Numbered from the stretch's first letter, positions 5,277 to 12,713 are shown. The stretch: 15,030 nt of DNA from Bacteroidales bacterium UBA1733 (GCA_002315795.1 DCIF01000027.1:1-15030), one strand, 5' to 3'. The notes: generated from the letters alone by a model not told the origin. Numbers and translations are program-made.

Positions 5277-7861
5277 AAATGATTTATCCAGATAATTTCG
5301 AATCCAAACTCGGATTTGACAAGATCCGCGAGAAGGTGCGTCTCAGCACCCTCTGTCCTTTAGGCGCGCAGCGTGTCGATGAGATGCAGTTCCTCACCGA
5401 CCGCCGTGCTTTGCAACACGAACTGAGCCTGCTTGCCGAGATGAAACAGATCATCGAGCAGGCCACACAACCTTTACCGACTGACTGTTTTTTCGATCTC
5501 ACCACTCCTCTCAAACGCATCCGTCTGGCTGGTACCTTTATGGAGGTAGAGGAACTCTATGACCTCATGCGTTCGCTACGTACTATCCAGAGCCTGGCGC
5601 AGTATCTCAATCCGCGTGAGGGACAGGAGTTCCGTATGGATGATGGACTGGGAGGTTCGGCCAACATCAGTTTTGCCGATCGTTTCCCGCTGCTCCGCGC
5701 GCTGGCTGCCGATGTTGTCACCTTTCCGGATATCATCCGCAAGATCGATCAGACCCTGACTCCTACGGGAGAGATCCGTGACAATGCCTCTCCTCAGTTG
5801 GCCGAGATCCGTCATGAGATGGCACGTAACCTCTCTGGTATCGGTCGTCTGCTCAATAGTATCCTGCGCAGCGCTCAGGCCGAAGGTGTGGTCGATAAAG
5901 ATACTACTCCTACCATGCGCGACGGTCGTCTGGTCATCCCTATCCCTCCGTCATCCAAGCGCAAGCTCCGTGGCATTGTGCACGATGAGTCGGCCACAGG
6001 CAAGACCCTTTTCGTAGAACCGGCCGAAGTCGTTGAAGCTAATAACCGCATCCGTGAGCTTGAAGGTGAGGAGCGACAGGAGATCATCCGCATTCTTACC
6101 GGCATCGCCAATCTTATCCGTCCGGAGGTCAACAACCTGCTGGCTGGCTATGATTTCCTCGGTCAGATTGACTTCCTTCGCGCCAAGGTACGCTTTGCAC
6201 AGAGCATCGATGGCATTGTGCCACAGCTCTCAGATCGTAATATTACAGACTGGGTACAGGCTCGCCATCCGCTATTGTATATAAGGTATAAGCGTTACAA
6301 CGAGCAGCATGGCCTGTTGCCTACTGCTGCTGACTACAAGAAGGTCGTGCCACTCGACATCCTGCTTGATCATAAGAAACAGCGTATCATCCTCATCTCC
6401 GGACCGAATGCCGGTGGCAAGTCGGTCTGCCTTGAGACGCTTGGTCTGGTGCAATACATGCTGCAGCATGGTCTGGCTGTGCCGATGAAAGATAATTCCA
6501 GCTGTGCCATCTACAACCATATCTTCGTAGATATCGGTGATGAACAGAGCATCGACAACGATCTTTCTACCTACTCCAGCCACCTGCAGAACATGAAGTT
6601 CTTCCTGCGCAATGCCGGCAATCCTTCGCTTGTGCTGATCGATGAGTTCGGAGGAGGTACCGAGCCACAGATTGGTGGCGCTATCGCGCAGGCTATCCTC
6701 GGCAAACTCAACCGCCAGCAGGTCAATGGTGTCATTACCACTCACTTCACCAATCTCAAGCTCTTTGCCGACGAGACTCCTGGCATCGTCAATGGCGCTA
6801 TGCTCTACGATCGCGGCGAGATGCGTCCGCTCTTCCGTTTAGAGGTCGGTCGTCCTGGTTCTTCCTTTGCGCTCGAGATCGCGCACAAAATCGGACTTCC
6901 CAACGATGTCATCGAGGAGGCTAAGAACATCGTTGGTAGTGACTATGTCAACATGGACAAATACCTGCAGGACATCAGTCGAGACAAGCGCTATTGGGAA
7001 CAGAAACGCCAGAAAGTGCACCAGCAGGAGAAGGAACTCGAGCAGAAGTCGCAGGAATATGACGAGAAGACGCGTGAGCTGAAACAGAAACGTCATGAGG
7101 TCATGGAGAAAGCACGCAGTGAGGCCTCCACGCTCCTGCAGCAGGCCAACGCGCGTATCGAGAAGACCATCAAGGACATCAAGGAAGCACAAGCTGAGAA
7201 GGAGGCGACGAGAAAGATCCGAAAGGAACATGAGGCGTTTAAGGAAAGGACACAACAGACCCACTCTGGCCCTCCCTCAAAGGGAGGGAGTCAAAAGTTA
7301 CCATCAGCTGATTCTAACTCTCAATCCTCCTCCCTGCGAGGGAGGACCGGGGTGGGTCCGCAGGCCGGGGAGAATCTCCTTATCGTCGGCAGCATGGTTC
7401 GCCTTCGTGGCCAACAGACCGCTGGAGAAGTCCTTTCCATCAGCGGTCGTCAGTGCGAGGTGGCCTTCGGCTTGATTCGCAGTCACGTGGATATGAGCCG
7501 TCTTGAGGTCATCTCAAAGAACCAGCTCAAGAAAGAAGCTCTCTCTTCTCCCTTCTCTCATCTGGCTGACACTATCGGCAAGGGTGCGGTAGATATGATG
7601 AGCGAGCGTCGCGCTAAGTTCAAGCAGGAGATTGACGTCCGTGGCATGCGTGCCGATGAGGCCCTGCAGGCGGTGACCTATTTTATCGATGACGCTATCT
7701 TGCTCTCTATGAGCGAGGTGCGCATCCTGCATGGCACAGGCACAGGAGCACTCCGTCAGGCCATCCGCCAGTACCTTTCTACCGTCCCGGGTATCGCCAA
7801 CTATCATGACGAACATGTGCAGTTAGGAGGTGTCGGCATCACGGTCGTCGAGATTCAATAG
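5273..7861 (+). CDS. mutS2: Endonuclease MutS2 (Smr-domain MutS homologue)
   Basis: An 862-aa MutS2, a DNA-structure-binding ATPase linked to suppression of recombination and, in some bacteria, to rescue of collided ribosomes. It lacks the mismatch-recognition domain of MutS1. Residues 1-330 are the core/lever region. The ABC ATPase has Walker A GPNAGGKS at 377-384, Walker B LVLIDEFGGGTEP at 453-465 and a TTHFTNLK switch at 489-496. A long charged coiled coil runs from about 560 to 660, followed by a KOW-like segment (about 697-745). A C-terminal Smr nuclease domain (784-862) carries DVRGMRADEA and HGTGTGALR. Residues 662-696 are Gly/Pro/Ser-rich and are encoded by an inserted inverted-repeat element. 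The start at 5273 overlaps the previous stop; an ATG two codons on is equally possible. Confidence 0.95.
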   Translation: MKMIYPDNFESKLGFDKIREKVRLSTLCPLGAQRVDEMQFLTDRRALQHELSLLAEMKQIIEQATQPLPTDCFFDLTTPLKRIRLAGTFMEVEELYDLMRSLRTIQSLAQYLNPREGQEFRMDDGLGGSANISFADRFPLLRALAADVVTFPDIIRKIDQTLTPTGEIRDNASPQLAEIRHEMARNLSGIGRLLNSILRSAQAEGVVDKDTTPTMRDGRLVIPIPPSSKRKLRGIVHDESATGKTLFVEPAEVVEANNRIRELEGEERQEIIRILTGIANLIRPEVNNLLAGYDFLGQIDFLRAKVRFAQSIDGIVPQLSDRNITDWVQARHPLLYIRYKRYNEQHGLLPTAADYKKVVPLDILLDHKKQRIILISGPNAGGKSVCLETLGLVQYMLQHGLAVPMKDNSSCAIYNHIFVDIGDEQSIDNDLSTYSSHLQNMKFFLRNAGNPSLVLIDEFGGGTEPQIGGAIAQAILGKLNRQQVNGVITTHFTNLKLFADETPGIVNGAMLYDRGEMRPLFRLEVGRPGSSFALEIAHKIGLPNDVIEEAKNIVGSDYVNMDKYLQDISRDKRYWEQKRQKVHQQEKELEQKSQEYDEKTRELKQKRHEVMEKARSEASTLLQQANARIEKTIKDIKEAQAEKEATRKIRKEHEAFKERTQQTHSGPPSKGGSQKLPSADSNSQSSSLRGRTGVGPQAGENLLIVGSMVRLRGQQTAGEVLSISGRQCEVAFGLIRSHVDMSRLEVISKNQLKKEALSSPFSHLADTIGKGAVDMMSERRAKFKQEIDVRGMRADEALQAVTYFIDDAILLSMSEVRILHGTGTGALRQAIRQYLSTVPGIANYHDEHVQLGGVGITVVEIQ
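7258..7358. repeat. 101-bp inverted-repeat (MITE-like) element inside mutS2
   Basis: The two ends are inverted copies starting GACCCAC: by hand count 25 of 31 bases of 7258-7288 match the reverse complement of 7328-7358. Each end holds its own palindrome: CCCTCCCT/AGGGAGGG at 7270-7288 and CCTCCCT/AGGGAGG at 7329-7345. The centre is AT-richer. The GC-rich ends with CCCTCCCT/AGGGAGGG cores resemble short interspersed repeats common in Bacteroidetes genomes (recollection, not searched). The element keeps the mutS2 frame open. Confidence 0.78.
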
Positions 7862-7892
7862 TCGTTATCGCCTCGTTTAATCACAACCAAAG

Positions 7893-7932
7893 ACTACATA
7901 ACACAAAAACATAACAACAAAAACAAAAAACT
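7893..7932 (+). promoter_or_regulatory. G-less A/C-rich leader before the 89-aa gene
   Basis: The 40 bases before the ATG contain no G and are mostly A with some C and T. Unstructured, A-rich leaders favour strong translation in Bacteroidetes, which seldom use Shine-Dalgarno pairing. No TAnnTTTG box is visible between the mutS2 stop and the ATG, so the promoter is either non-canonical or shared with mutS2. Confidence 0.5.
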
Positions 7933-8202
7933 ATGGATGCAAGTACAATCACAAAGCTGGTAGCACTCCTTGAGTCAAATCCAGGTCTGAAAGAGAAGCT
8001 CATGTCACTCACCAACATCAACGACGCTGTTGCTCTCATCAAGAGCAAGGGACTTGAGATTGCTGCTAAGGAACTTCAGGAGTACATGACCAAGAATTTT
8101 GCCAACAGCGATCTCGCTAAGAGCGTCCTCGGCAAACTGGCTGGCGATAAATCTGGTCTTGCCGGTGCGGCTGGCGATCTGCTGAAGGGTATTCTTGGCT
8201 AA
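7933..8202 (+). CDS. Small conserved-looking protein, Nif11-leader-like N-terminal region
   Basis: An 89-aa protein that I do not recognise with certainty. Residues 5-48 (LVALLESNPGLKEKL, then INDAVALIKSKGLEI, then AAKELQEYM) follow the pattern of the Nif11/nitrile-hydratase-like leader domain: a dPxLxekL helix, an A-x-x-x-G turn and an eEL helix. The last 25 residues are rich in Gly, Ala and Leu (SGLAGAAGDLLKGILG) and could form an amphipathic helix. There is no Cys, no signal peptide and no membrane segment. If it were a RiPP precursor, modifying enzymes would be expected nearby and none is seen. It follows mutS2 by 71 bp and sits upstream of three hairpins and a lipid cassette. The strongly A-rich leader suggests high expression. 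The gene looks real from its start context and regular helix pattern; its function is unknown. Confidence 0.7.
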   Translation: MDASTITKLVALLESNPGLKEKLMSLTNINDAVALIKSKGLEIAAKELQEYMTKNFANSDLAKSVLGKLAGDKSGLAGAAGDLLKGILG

Positions 8203-8244
8203 GAATATCAACACCACGTACGTATTGTTGAAATCCGAGACCTA

Positions 8245-8278
8245 GGAAAGGGCTTTTCAATTGCGCGAAGTCCTTTCC
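8245..8278. terminator. Hairpin 1 downstream of the 89-aa gene
   Basis: GGAAAGGGCTT (8245-8255) pairs with AAGTCCTTTCC (8268-8278), 11 bp with one G-U pair and a 12-nt loop. It lies 42 bp after the stop codon. It could end or protect the mRNA, but no U-tract follows. Confidence 0.5.
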
Positions 8279-8287
8279 AAGATCTCC

Positions 8288-8319
8288 GAAACCGGATTTT
8301 GATTTCAAGATCCGGTTTC
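8288..8319. terminator. Hairpin 2, 14-bp stem with tetraloop
   Basis: GAAACCGGATTTTG (8288-8301) pairs along its full length with CAAGATCCGGTTTC (8306-8319), with one G-U pair and the loop ATTT. This is the most stable structure in the gap. The downstream bases (attgacc) are not a classical U-run, so it is either a U-poor terminator or part of a structured RNA. Confidence 0.6.
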
Positions 8320-8327
8320 ATTGACCA

Positions 8328-8363
8328 ATGAAGGTAGTTTTTGATTTTACAAAGCACCTTCAT
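8328..8363. other. Hairpin 3 in the leader region of the lipid operon
   Basis: ATGAAGGT (8328-8335) pairs with ACCTTCAT (8356-8363), and an inner TTTG/CAAA (8340-8343/8350-8353) can extend it. From 8364 to 8515 the sequence is AT-rich and without a gene. No full -33/-7 promoter is recognisable there, although the acyltransferase operon should have one. Confidence 0.45.
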
Positions 8364-8515
8364 AGACGACGAAAGCCACATCCGAACATTGTCAAGGGTA
8401 GTTTGAAATTTGCAGCAAATATATGTAAATTATCTGTTAGATGTGATAAAAACATGCACATTTCTTGCATTTATTATTTTAAATGTGTAAATTCGCGGCG
8501 ATTTTTGGTGAAAAT

Positions 8516-9811
8516 ATGGCAGATTCAATCTATTATAGCTTCAAATGGTATATCAAGCAGGTGCACGACAGGATGCTTTTGCGTAAGCGTTATGTCTTCG
8601 GCCAGGAGAATCTGCCTAAGGAGGGTGACCGTTATTTCATCGTCTGCAATCACCAGAATACGGGCAACGATCCGCTCAACATCCTTTTTGCCTTGCCTAT
8701 GAAGGTGCGGATGTGCGCCATGGCCAGAGCTGACCTCTTTGAGATCCATCCGAAGATTACGAGCTTCCTTCAGTGGGTGGGTATGGTGCCTGCTTTCCGT
8801 TTCGGTTGGGAGGGAGCCAACGGCATTGAGAGCAACTTCAAGTCGTTTAACAAGGTGGCCGAGCGCCTCAATGCTGGTTTCCCGTTTGTGGTTTTTCCTG
8901 AGGCTGGACATACGCAGGGACACTATCTGAACCGCTTCACTACTGGCACAGTGCGTATCGCCTTCAATGCGGCTGAGCAGAACGGATGGAAGGAGGACAT
9001 CAAGATCCTGCCAACGGCTACACACTACAGCGACTATTTCGATGTGCAGATAGACTTCATCTGGAAGGTGGCTCCTGCTGTCTCGCTGCAGCCATACTAC
9101 GAAGAATACCAGCAGCGGCCATCGACCGTGATGCGTAAATTGACACATCAGATTCATGATACCATACAGCAGATGATGCTTGACGAGGGAGAACAGGATT
9201 ATGAAACCAAGGATTTCTTACGTCTTTCGACCCTCAATTATGCACAGCGTGAGCGGCTGACTCTGCCTGAGCGTCTGCCGAAAGACCAGGCTTTTGCCGC
9301 CAGACTGAATGGCCATGCACAATATGAGAAGCTCATCAGTGAGGCTGAGAAGCTGCGTCAGCAGCTGAGACAGATAGGAACTACTGAGCCGGTGATGATG
9401 TCGGCTCCTGGCGCTGCAGAAACGTTGGTGATGTCATTGCTGATGCTGTTATTGCTGCCTCTCTGGCTGGTATGCCTCTGGCCACACGCTCTCTGCTATG
9501 GACTGCCGCCGCTGATGTTGAAGACCGACAAGATGTTTACAAACACTTACCGCTATGTCTTCTCTGCGCTGCTGATCTATCCGCTGACGGCCCTGATAAC
9601 GCTGCTTGTCCTGGGCTTTACGTTCGGTCTCTGGTGGCAGACGCTCGTCTATCTGGCCCTCTGGCCGTGGATGGGGAAACTGGCTTGGTGGTACTACCGG
9701 CAGCTGAAGACATTGAAGGCTCAATGGTGCTGCCTGCTGCACGCTGACCAGGTAAAGGAGGCTAAGACCCTCAGACAGAACGTAGCGCAAATATTGAACG
9801 AAAACAACTGA
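8516..9811 (+). CDS. PlsC-like 1-acylglycerol-3-phosphate-type acyltransferase with membrane tail
   Basis: A 431-aa membrane acyltransferase that should move an acyl chain from a thioester (ACP or CoA) to a hydroxyl of a lipid or other acceptor. From the chosen start, the catalytic block NHQNTGND is at 45-52 (His46 and Asp52, HX5D spacing), the GMVPAFR block at 89-95 and FPEAGHTQG at 127-135. These correspond to motifs I, II and III of the PlsC/LPLAT fold. A soluble segment and a short coiled coil follow, then a C-terminal tail from about 305 to 400 with several hydrophobic helices, absent from standard PlsC (about 240 aa). The upstream ATG at 8483 would add 11 residues; 8516 is preferred because the conserved-looking sequence begins there and an AT-rich stretch precedes it. 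An ACP gene follows after 8 bp, so the ACP is the likely donor. Confidence 0.86.
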   Translation: MADSIYYSFKWYIKQVHDRMLLRKRYVFGQENLPKEGDRYFIVCNHQNTGNDPLNILFALPMKVRMCAMARADLFEIHPKITSFLQWVGMVPAFRFGWEGANGIESNFKSFNKVAERLNAGFPFVVFPEAGHTQGHYLNRFTTGTVRIAFNAAEQNGWKEDIKILPTATHYSDYFDVQIDFIWKVAPAVSLQPYYEEYQQRPSTVMRKLTHQIHDTIQQMMLDEGEQDYETKDFLRLSTLNYAQRERLTLPERLPKDQAFAARLNGHAQYEKLISEAEKLRQQLRQIGTTEPVMMSAPGAAETLVMSLLMLLLLPLWLVCLWPHALCYGLPPLMLKTDKMFTNTYRYVFSALLIYPLTALITLLVLGFTFGLWWQTLVYLALWPWMGKLAWWYYRQLKTLKAQWCCLLHADQVKEAKTLRQNVAQILNENN

Positions 9812-9819
9812 TACAAGTA

Positions 9820-10059
9820 ATGAATAGAGCAGAAATCATCTCAACTCTCAATAAGAAAGTGGCCGAAGAGTTTGAACTCGAAGAGTCGGTCATCACTCCT
9901 GACGCGGTCATCTATGATACGCTCGATCTGGACAGCATCAGTCTCATTGACCTGGTGGGTATTGTGCAGGCAACCTACCGTATCACGCTCGAGAAGGCCG
10001 ATCTGGAGAGTATCAAGACCTTTGCAGACCTTTATGATTTTATTGAGGCTCGTCAATGA
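9820..10059 (+). CDS. Acyl carrier protein (phosphopantetheine-binding)
   Basis: A 79-aa carrier protein that holds an acyl chain on a 4'-phosphopantetheine arm. The attachment serine is Ser39 in LDLDSISLIDLV, the DSx motif at the start of helix II. Predicted helices at about 4-19, 39-53, 60-65 and 68-77 match the four-helix ACP fold. It differs from the usual fatty-acid AcpP (DSLDTVELVMA-type), so it is a secondary ACP with a dedicated role. It starts 8 bp after the acyltransferase stop and overlaps the exporter by four bases (ATGA), placing all three in one operon. No ketosynthase or ligase for loading it lies in the window, so its acyl cargo is unknown. Confidence 0.92.
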   Translation: MNRAEIISTLNKKVAEEFELEESVITPDAVIYDTLDLDSISLIDLVGIVQATYRITLEKADLESIKTFADLYDFIEARQ

Positions 10060-12539
10060 CGCAACTTTTTATACAGATTTATCACTTCTTTGATCGACAT
10101 CGGTTCCTCTGGCTGGTGTCGATGTTCTTACTTTTAGGTGTCTTCGGCTTCTATGCTACGAAGATTCATCTGGAGGAGGACATCGTGCGTCTGTTGCCCG
10201 CTTCGCACAACGAGGACGGTTCGGTAAAACTGGCGTTTTCGAATCTGAGAATCAAGGATAAGACGTTCATTGTCTTCGAAGACAGCAGTGGCGTAGGGGT
10301 AGATAGCGTCTGCCAGGTGGTAGATGCCTTCTGCGATTCGCTGCTGGCTATAGAGAGCGCCTTGCCTGAAGACCAGAAGACGATTGCCGACCTCTTCTCG
10401 AAGATTGAGACTAATGACCTGTTGTTTGAGGCCGTGGAGTATGTGGAGCAGCATCTGCCTAGCTTTGTAGATACTGCTTGTTATGCGGGTTTTGACACAC
10501 TGATGACCGAAGAGAAGGTGCAGCTGCAGATGCAGGAGAACCGAGAGCAAGCCAGCACCTTGATAGGAGAGGCCTTCCCTGAACTGCTGCAGATGGATCC
10601 GCTGGGTATGCGTCATGTGCTGCAGGACGAGTTGCAGGATCTGCGCACCACGTTGAGCGGGTCGTACCGCATGGTCAACGGACACCTGTTTGTCCCTGAC
10701 TCTACGATGGCAGTTGTCATTCTGACACCGCTCTTCTCTGGTACAGATTCGGGCCACAATGCGCCGCTGGTAGCGCGTATCAACGCCATCAGAGACCAGT
10801 TGCAGAGGACGGCACCTGGGATCAGCATCGGTTATTATGGCACGGTGGTACGCGGTGCGTATAACTCATGGACCATCAAGCAGGATATTATGCTCAACAT
10901 CCTGGGTTCGCTGGCCTTGGTGCTGCTGGTGATCTGTCTGTGTTTCCGCAACTGGAACACCATTCCACTGCTGTTGTTGCCAGTGGCTTTCGGCGCAGCC
11001 TTCGGCCTTTCAATGATGTATTTTATCAAGGGACAGTTCTCTCTGCTGGCCTTGGGTATTGGGGCCATTGTGTTGGGTGTAGCCTTGAGTTATGTGCTGC
11101 ATGTCATCACACATTATAAATATGTGGGAGATCCTGTGCAGGTGTTGCGTGATCAGGTGAAGCCTGTGCTGATGGGGTGTGTCACTACCATTGGTTCGTT
11201 CTTAGGATTGATCTTCATCAATACCGATCTGCTTCAGGACTTCGGCCTCTTTGCCTCGTTTGCCATAGCCGGCACTACACTCTTCTCGCTGATCTGGCTG
11301 CCACCGTTCTTCGATAAGGAGAAAAACAAGGTCAATCGTCGTGCCTTTGCCCTCATAGACCGCATCAATGCTTATCGGATAGACCGTAATCGGCCACTCC
11401 TGATTCTGATTGCCTTATTGACCTGTGTCAGTGTGGGTTACTACTTTTGGGGAGGTACGAACTTCGATGCTGATATGCGTAACTTAGGTTACATCGCCAA
11501 CGATCAGCAGCAGACTGAGACTTGCGTGCGTCAAAAGACGTCTTCAGGTCGCAGAAGTCAGTATTTCGCTGCTGGTGGTGCTACGATGGAGGAAGCGTTG
11601 GCACACTTCAGCGTTTTGTCTGCCAAGCTTGATTCTTTGCAAGAAGTCGGACTGGTGTATGACTACTCGCACACCTCGAAACTGTTCATTCCGCTGGCTG
11701 TGCAGCAGCAGCGCATAGACACTTGGCGACAGTACTGGAATGAGGAACGTCTGGCCAAGGTGCGTCAGCTGATTTTGAAATGTGCACCGAAAGCCGGATT
11801 GAACCCAGCAGCCTTTGAGCCTTTCTTTGAGGCGGCTACGCGCCACTATGAGCCAGATGCACTCTATGACGCTGGCCTGATTCCTGATGGTTATCTGACC
11901 ACCACGATGGAGCAGAGCTATGACGGATCGTATCTCTGTTTCTCAACGGTCTATTGTGAGATGGACTCTGTGCGCAGTGACACGACCGACTATCACCGCA
12001 TCTGCGATGCTGTGGCTCAGGAGCCGAACCTGATGGTGCTCGATACTTACTACTACGCGGCTGAGACGCTGCGTCAGCTTGGTAAGGATTTTGATATCCT
12101 GCAGTGGGTGTCGATGGCTTTTGTGTTGCTGGTGTTGTTCCTCTCTTTCCGCTGGAACCTGAAGCGTACACTGCTCTGTTTCCTTCCGATCGTGATCTCG
12201 TGGATCATCGTTCTGGGAGTGATGAATATCTTCGGTCAGCAGTTCAATCTGATCAATATCATCATCTCGACCTTTATCTTCGGCATTGGCGTAGATTATT
12301 CGATCTTCGTGATGTGCGGACTGGTGGAGGCCTCGGAACAAAATCCTATACTCAACTATCATAAGACCGCCATCTCACTCTCTGCACTGGTACTGGTTAT
12401 CACGGTAGGTTCGATGAATTTCGCCACACATCCGGCCATCCGCTCAGTGGGTTTTGCTACGCTGGTTGGACTGCTCAGCGCTGTGGTCTTTGCCTATGTC
12501 GTAGAACCTTATCTGTATCGGAAACTAGACAAGAAATAA
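10056..12539 (+). CDS. MMPL/RND-superfamily exporter, probably of a lipid
   Basis: An 827-aa inner-membrane transporter with the duplicated RND layout: TM1 (about 18-35), a large periplasmic domain (about 40-275), TM2-6 (about 280-420), TM7 (about 447-465), a second periplasmic domain (about 470-675), and TM8-12. Proton-relay-type motifs are LGVALSYVLHVITHY in the first half and FGIGVDYSIF (about 742-751) in the second, the latter matching the GxGxDY block of MMPL proteins. MMPL proteins export lipids and glycolipids using the proton gradient. Here the operon partners point to export of an acylated product. Residues 487-502 (ETCVRQKTSSGRRSQY) look foreign and may come from compensating frameshifts (see findings). 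The start overlaps the ACP stop, so translation is coupled. The partner outer-membrane factors are not in the window. Confidence 0.88.
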   Translation: MTQLFIQIYHFFDRHRFLWLVSMFLLLGVFGFYATKIHLEEDIVRLLPASHNEDGSVKLAFSNLRIKDKTFIVFEDSSGVGVDSVCQVVDAFCDSLLAIESALPEDQKTIADLFSKIETNDLLFEAVEYVEQHLPSFVDTACYAGFDTLMTEEKVQLQMQENREQASTLIGEAFPELLQMDPLGMRHVLQDELQDLRTTLSGSYRMVNGHLFVPDSTMAVVILTPLFSGTDSGHNAPLVARINAIRDQLQRTAPGISIGYYGTVVRGAYNSWTIKQDIMLNILGSLALVLLVICLCFRNWNTIPLLLLPVAFGAAFGLSMMYFIKGQFSLLALGIGAIVLGVALSYVLHVITHYKYVGDPVQVLRDQVKPVLMGCVTTIGSFLGLIFINTDLLQDFGLFASFAIAGTTLFSLIWLPPFFDKEKNKVNRRAFALIDRINAYRIDRNRPLLILIALLTCVSVGYYFWGGTNFDADMRNLGYIANDQQQTETCVRQKTSSGRRSQYFAAGGATMEEALAHFSVLSAKLDSLQEVGLVYDYSHTSKLFIPLAVQQQRIDTWRQYWNEERLAKVRQLILKCAPKAGLNPAAFEPFFEAATRHYEPDALYDAGLIPDGYLTTTMEQSYDGSYLCFSTVYCEMDSVRSDTTDYHRICDAVAQEPNLMVLDTYYYAAETLRQLGKDFDILQWVSMAFVLLVLFLSFRWNLKRTLLCFLPIVISWIIVLGVMNIFGQQFNLINIIISTFIFGIGVDYSIFVMCGLVEASEQNPILNYHKTAISLSALVLVITVGSMNFATHPAIRSVGFATLVGLLSAVVFAYVVEPYLYRKLDKK

Positions 12540-12569
12540 CTGGTTATCATAGCATACGCAATATTAGAA

Positions 12570-12613
12570 TGCCAATTTGATTTGGCAGATTGAGCCAAAT
12601 TCTGTCATTTTTT
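12570..12613 (+). terminator. Likely terminator of the lipid operon, with alternative pairing
   Basis: ATTTGGC (12580-12586) pairs with GCCAAAT (12594-12600) around a 7-nt loop, followed by a six-T run at 12608-12613. The same TTGGC can instead pair with TGCCAA at 12570-12575. The T-run favours the downstream hairpin as a Rho-independent-type terminator about 40-60 bp after the exporter stop. Confidence 0.5.
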
Positions 12614-12667
12614 CTTACTATGGCGCAGATTTTTTCTATTGAGACAAAGATTTGCAGAAATTATGTC

Positions 12668-12675
12668 TACCTTTG
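12668..12675 (+). promoter_or_regulatory. -7 box of the asd promoter
   Basis: TACCTTTG matches TAnnTTTG exactly. A TTTG lies upstream at 12651-12654, but with only 13 bp spacing, so no properly spaced -33 element is present. Transcription would begin near 12680, giving a leader of about 34 nt. The last bases before the ATG are AT-rich, as is usual here. Confidence 0.65.
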
Positions 12676-12713
12676 CGTTCAATAATCCACTATAGTATAA
12701 TAATTATTTAAAG

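Noticed and set aside
6272..6745. 157-aa minus-strand open frame opposite the MutS2 ATPase region
   Set aside because: It is antisense to the Walker A/B region, whose sequence is constrained by the real protein. Nothing in its own sequence suggests a family.
7095..7475. Plus-strand 126-aa frame across the mutS2 repeat, with PPCEGGPGWV-type sequence
   Set aside because: It is an out-of-frame reading of mutS2 plus the inverted-repeat element. Such G/P-rich phrases are what this kind of repeat gives in any frame.
7933..8202. Calling the 89-aa protein a bacteriocin or RiPP precursor
   Set aside because: No Cys, no clear GG cleavage site before a core peptide, and no modifying enzyme, peptidase or immunity gene next to it. 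The MMPL exporter is not a peptide ABC exporter.
8328..8702. 124-aa open frame starting in hairpin 3 and running into the acyltransferase in another frame
   Set aside because: It overlaps nearly 190 bases of a gene with clear catalytic motifs. Its second half is Ser/Arg/Cys-rich shadow sequence, and the first half looks like AT-rich spacer.
10134..10757. 207-aa minus-strand open frame opposite the MMPL exporter
   Set aside because: It is a shadow of the exporter's codon pattern (rich in R, Q, H, L), with no recognisable motif and no promoter.
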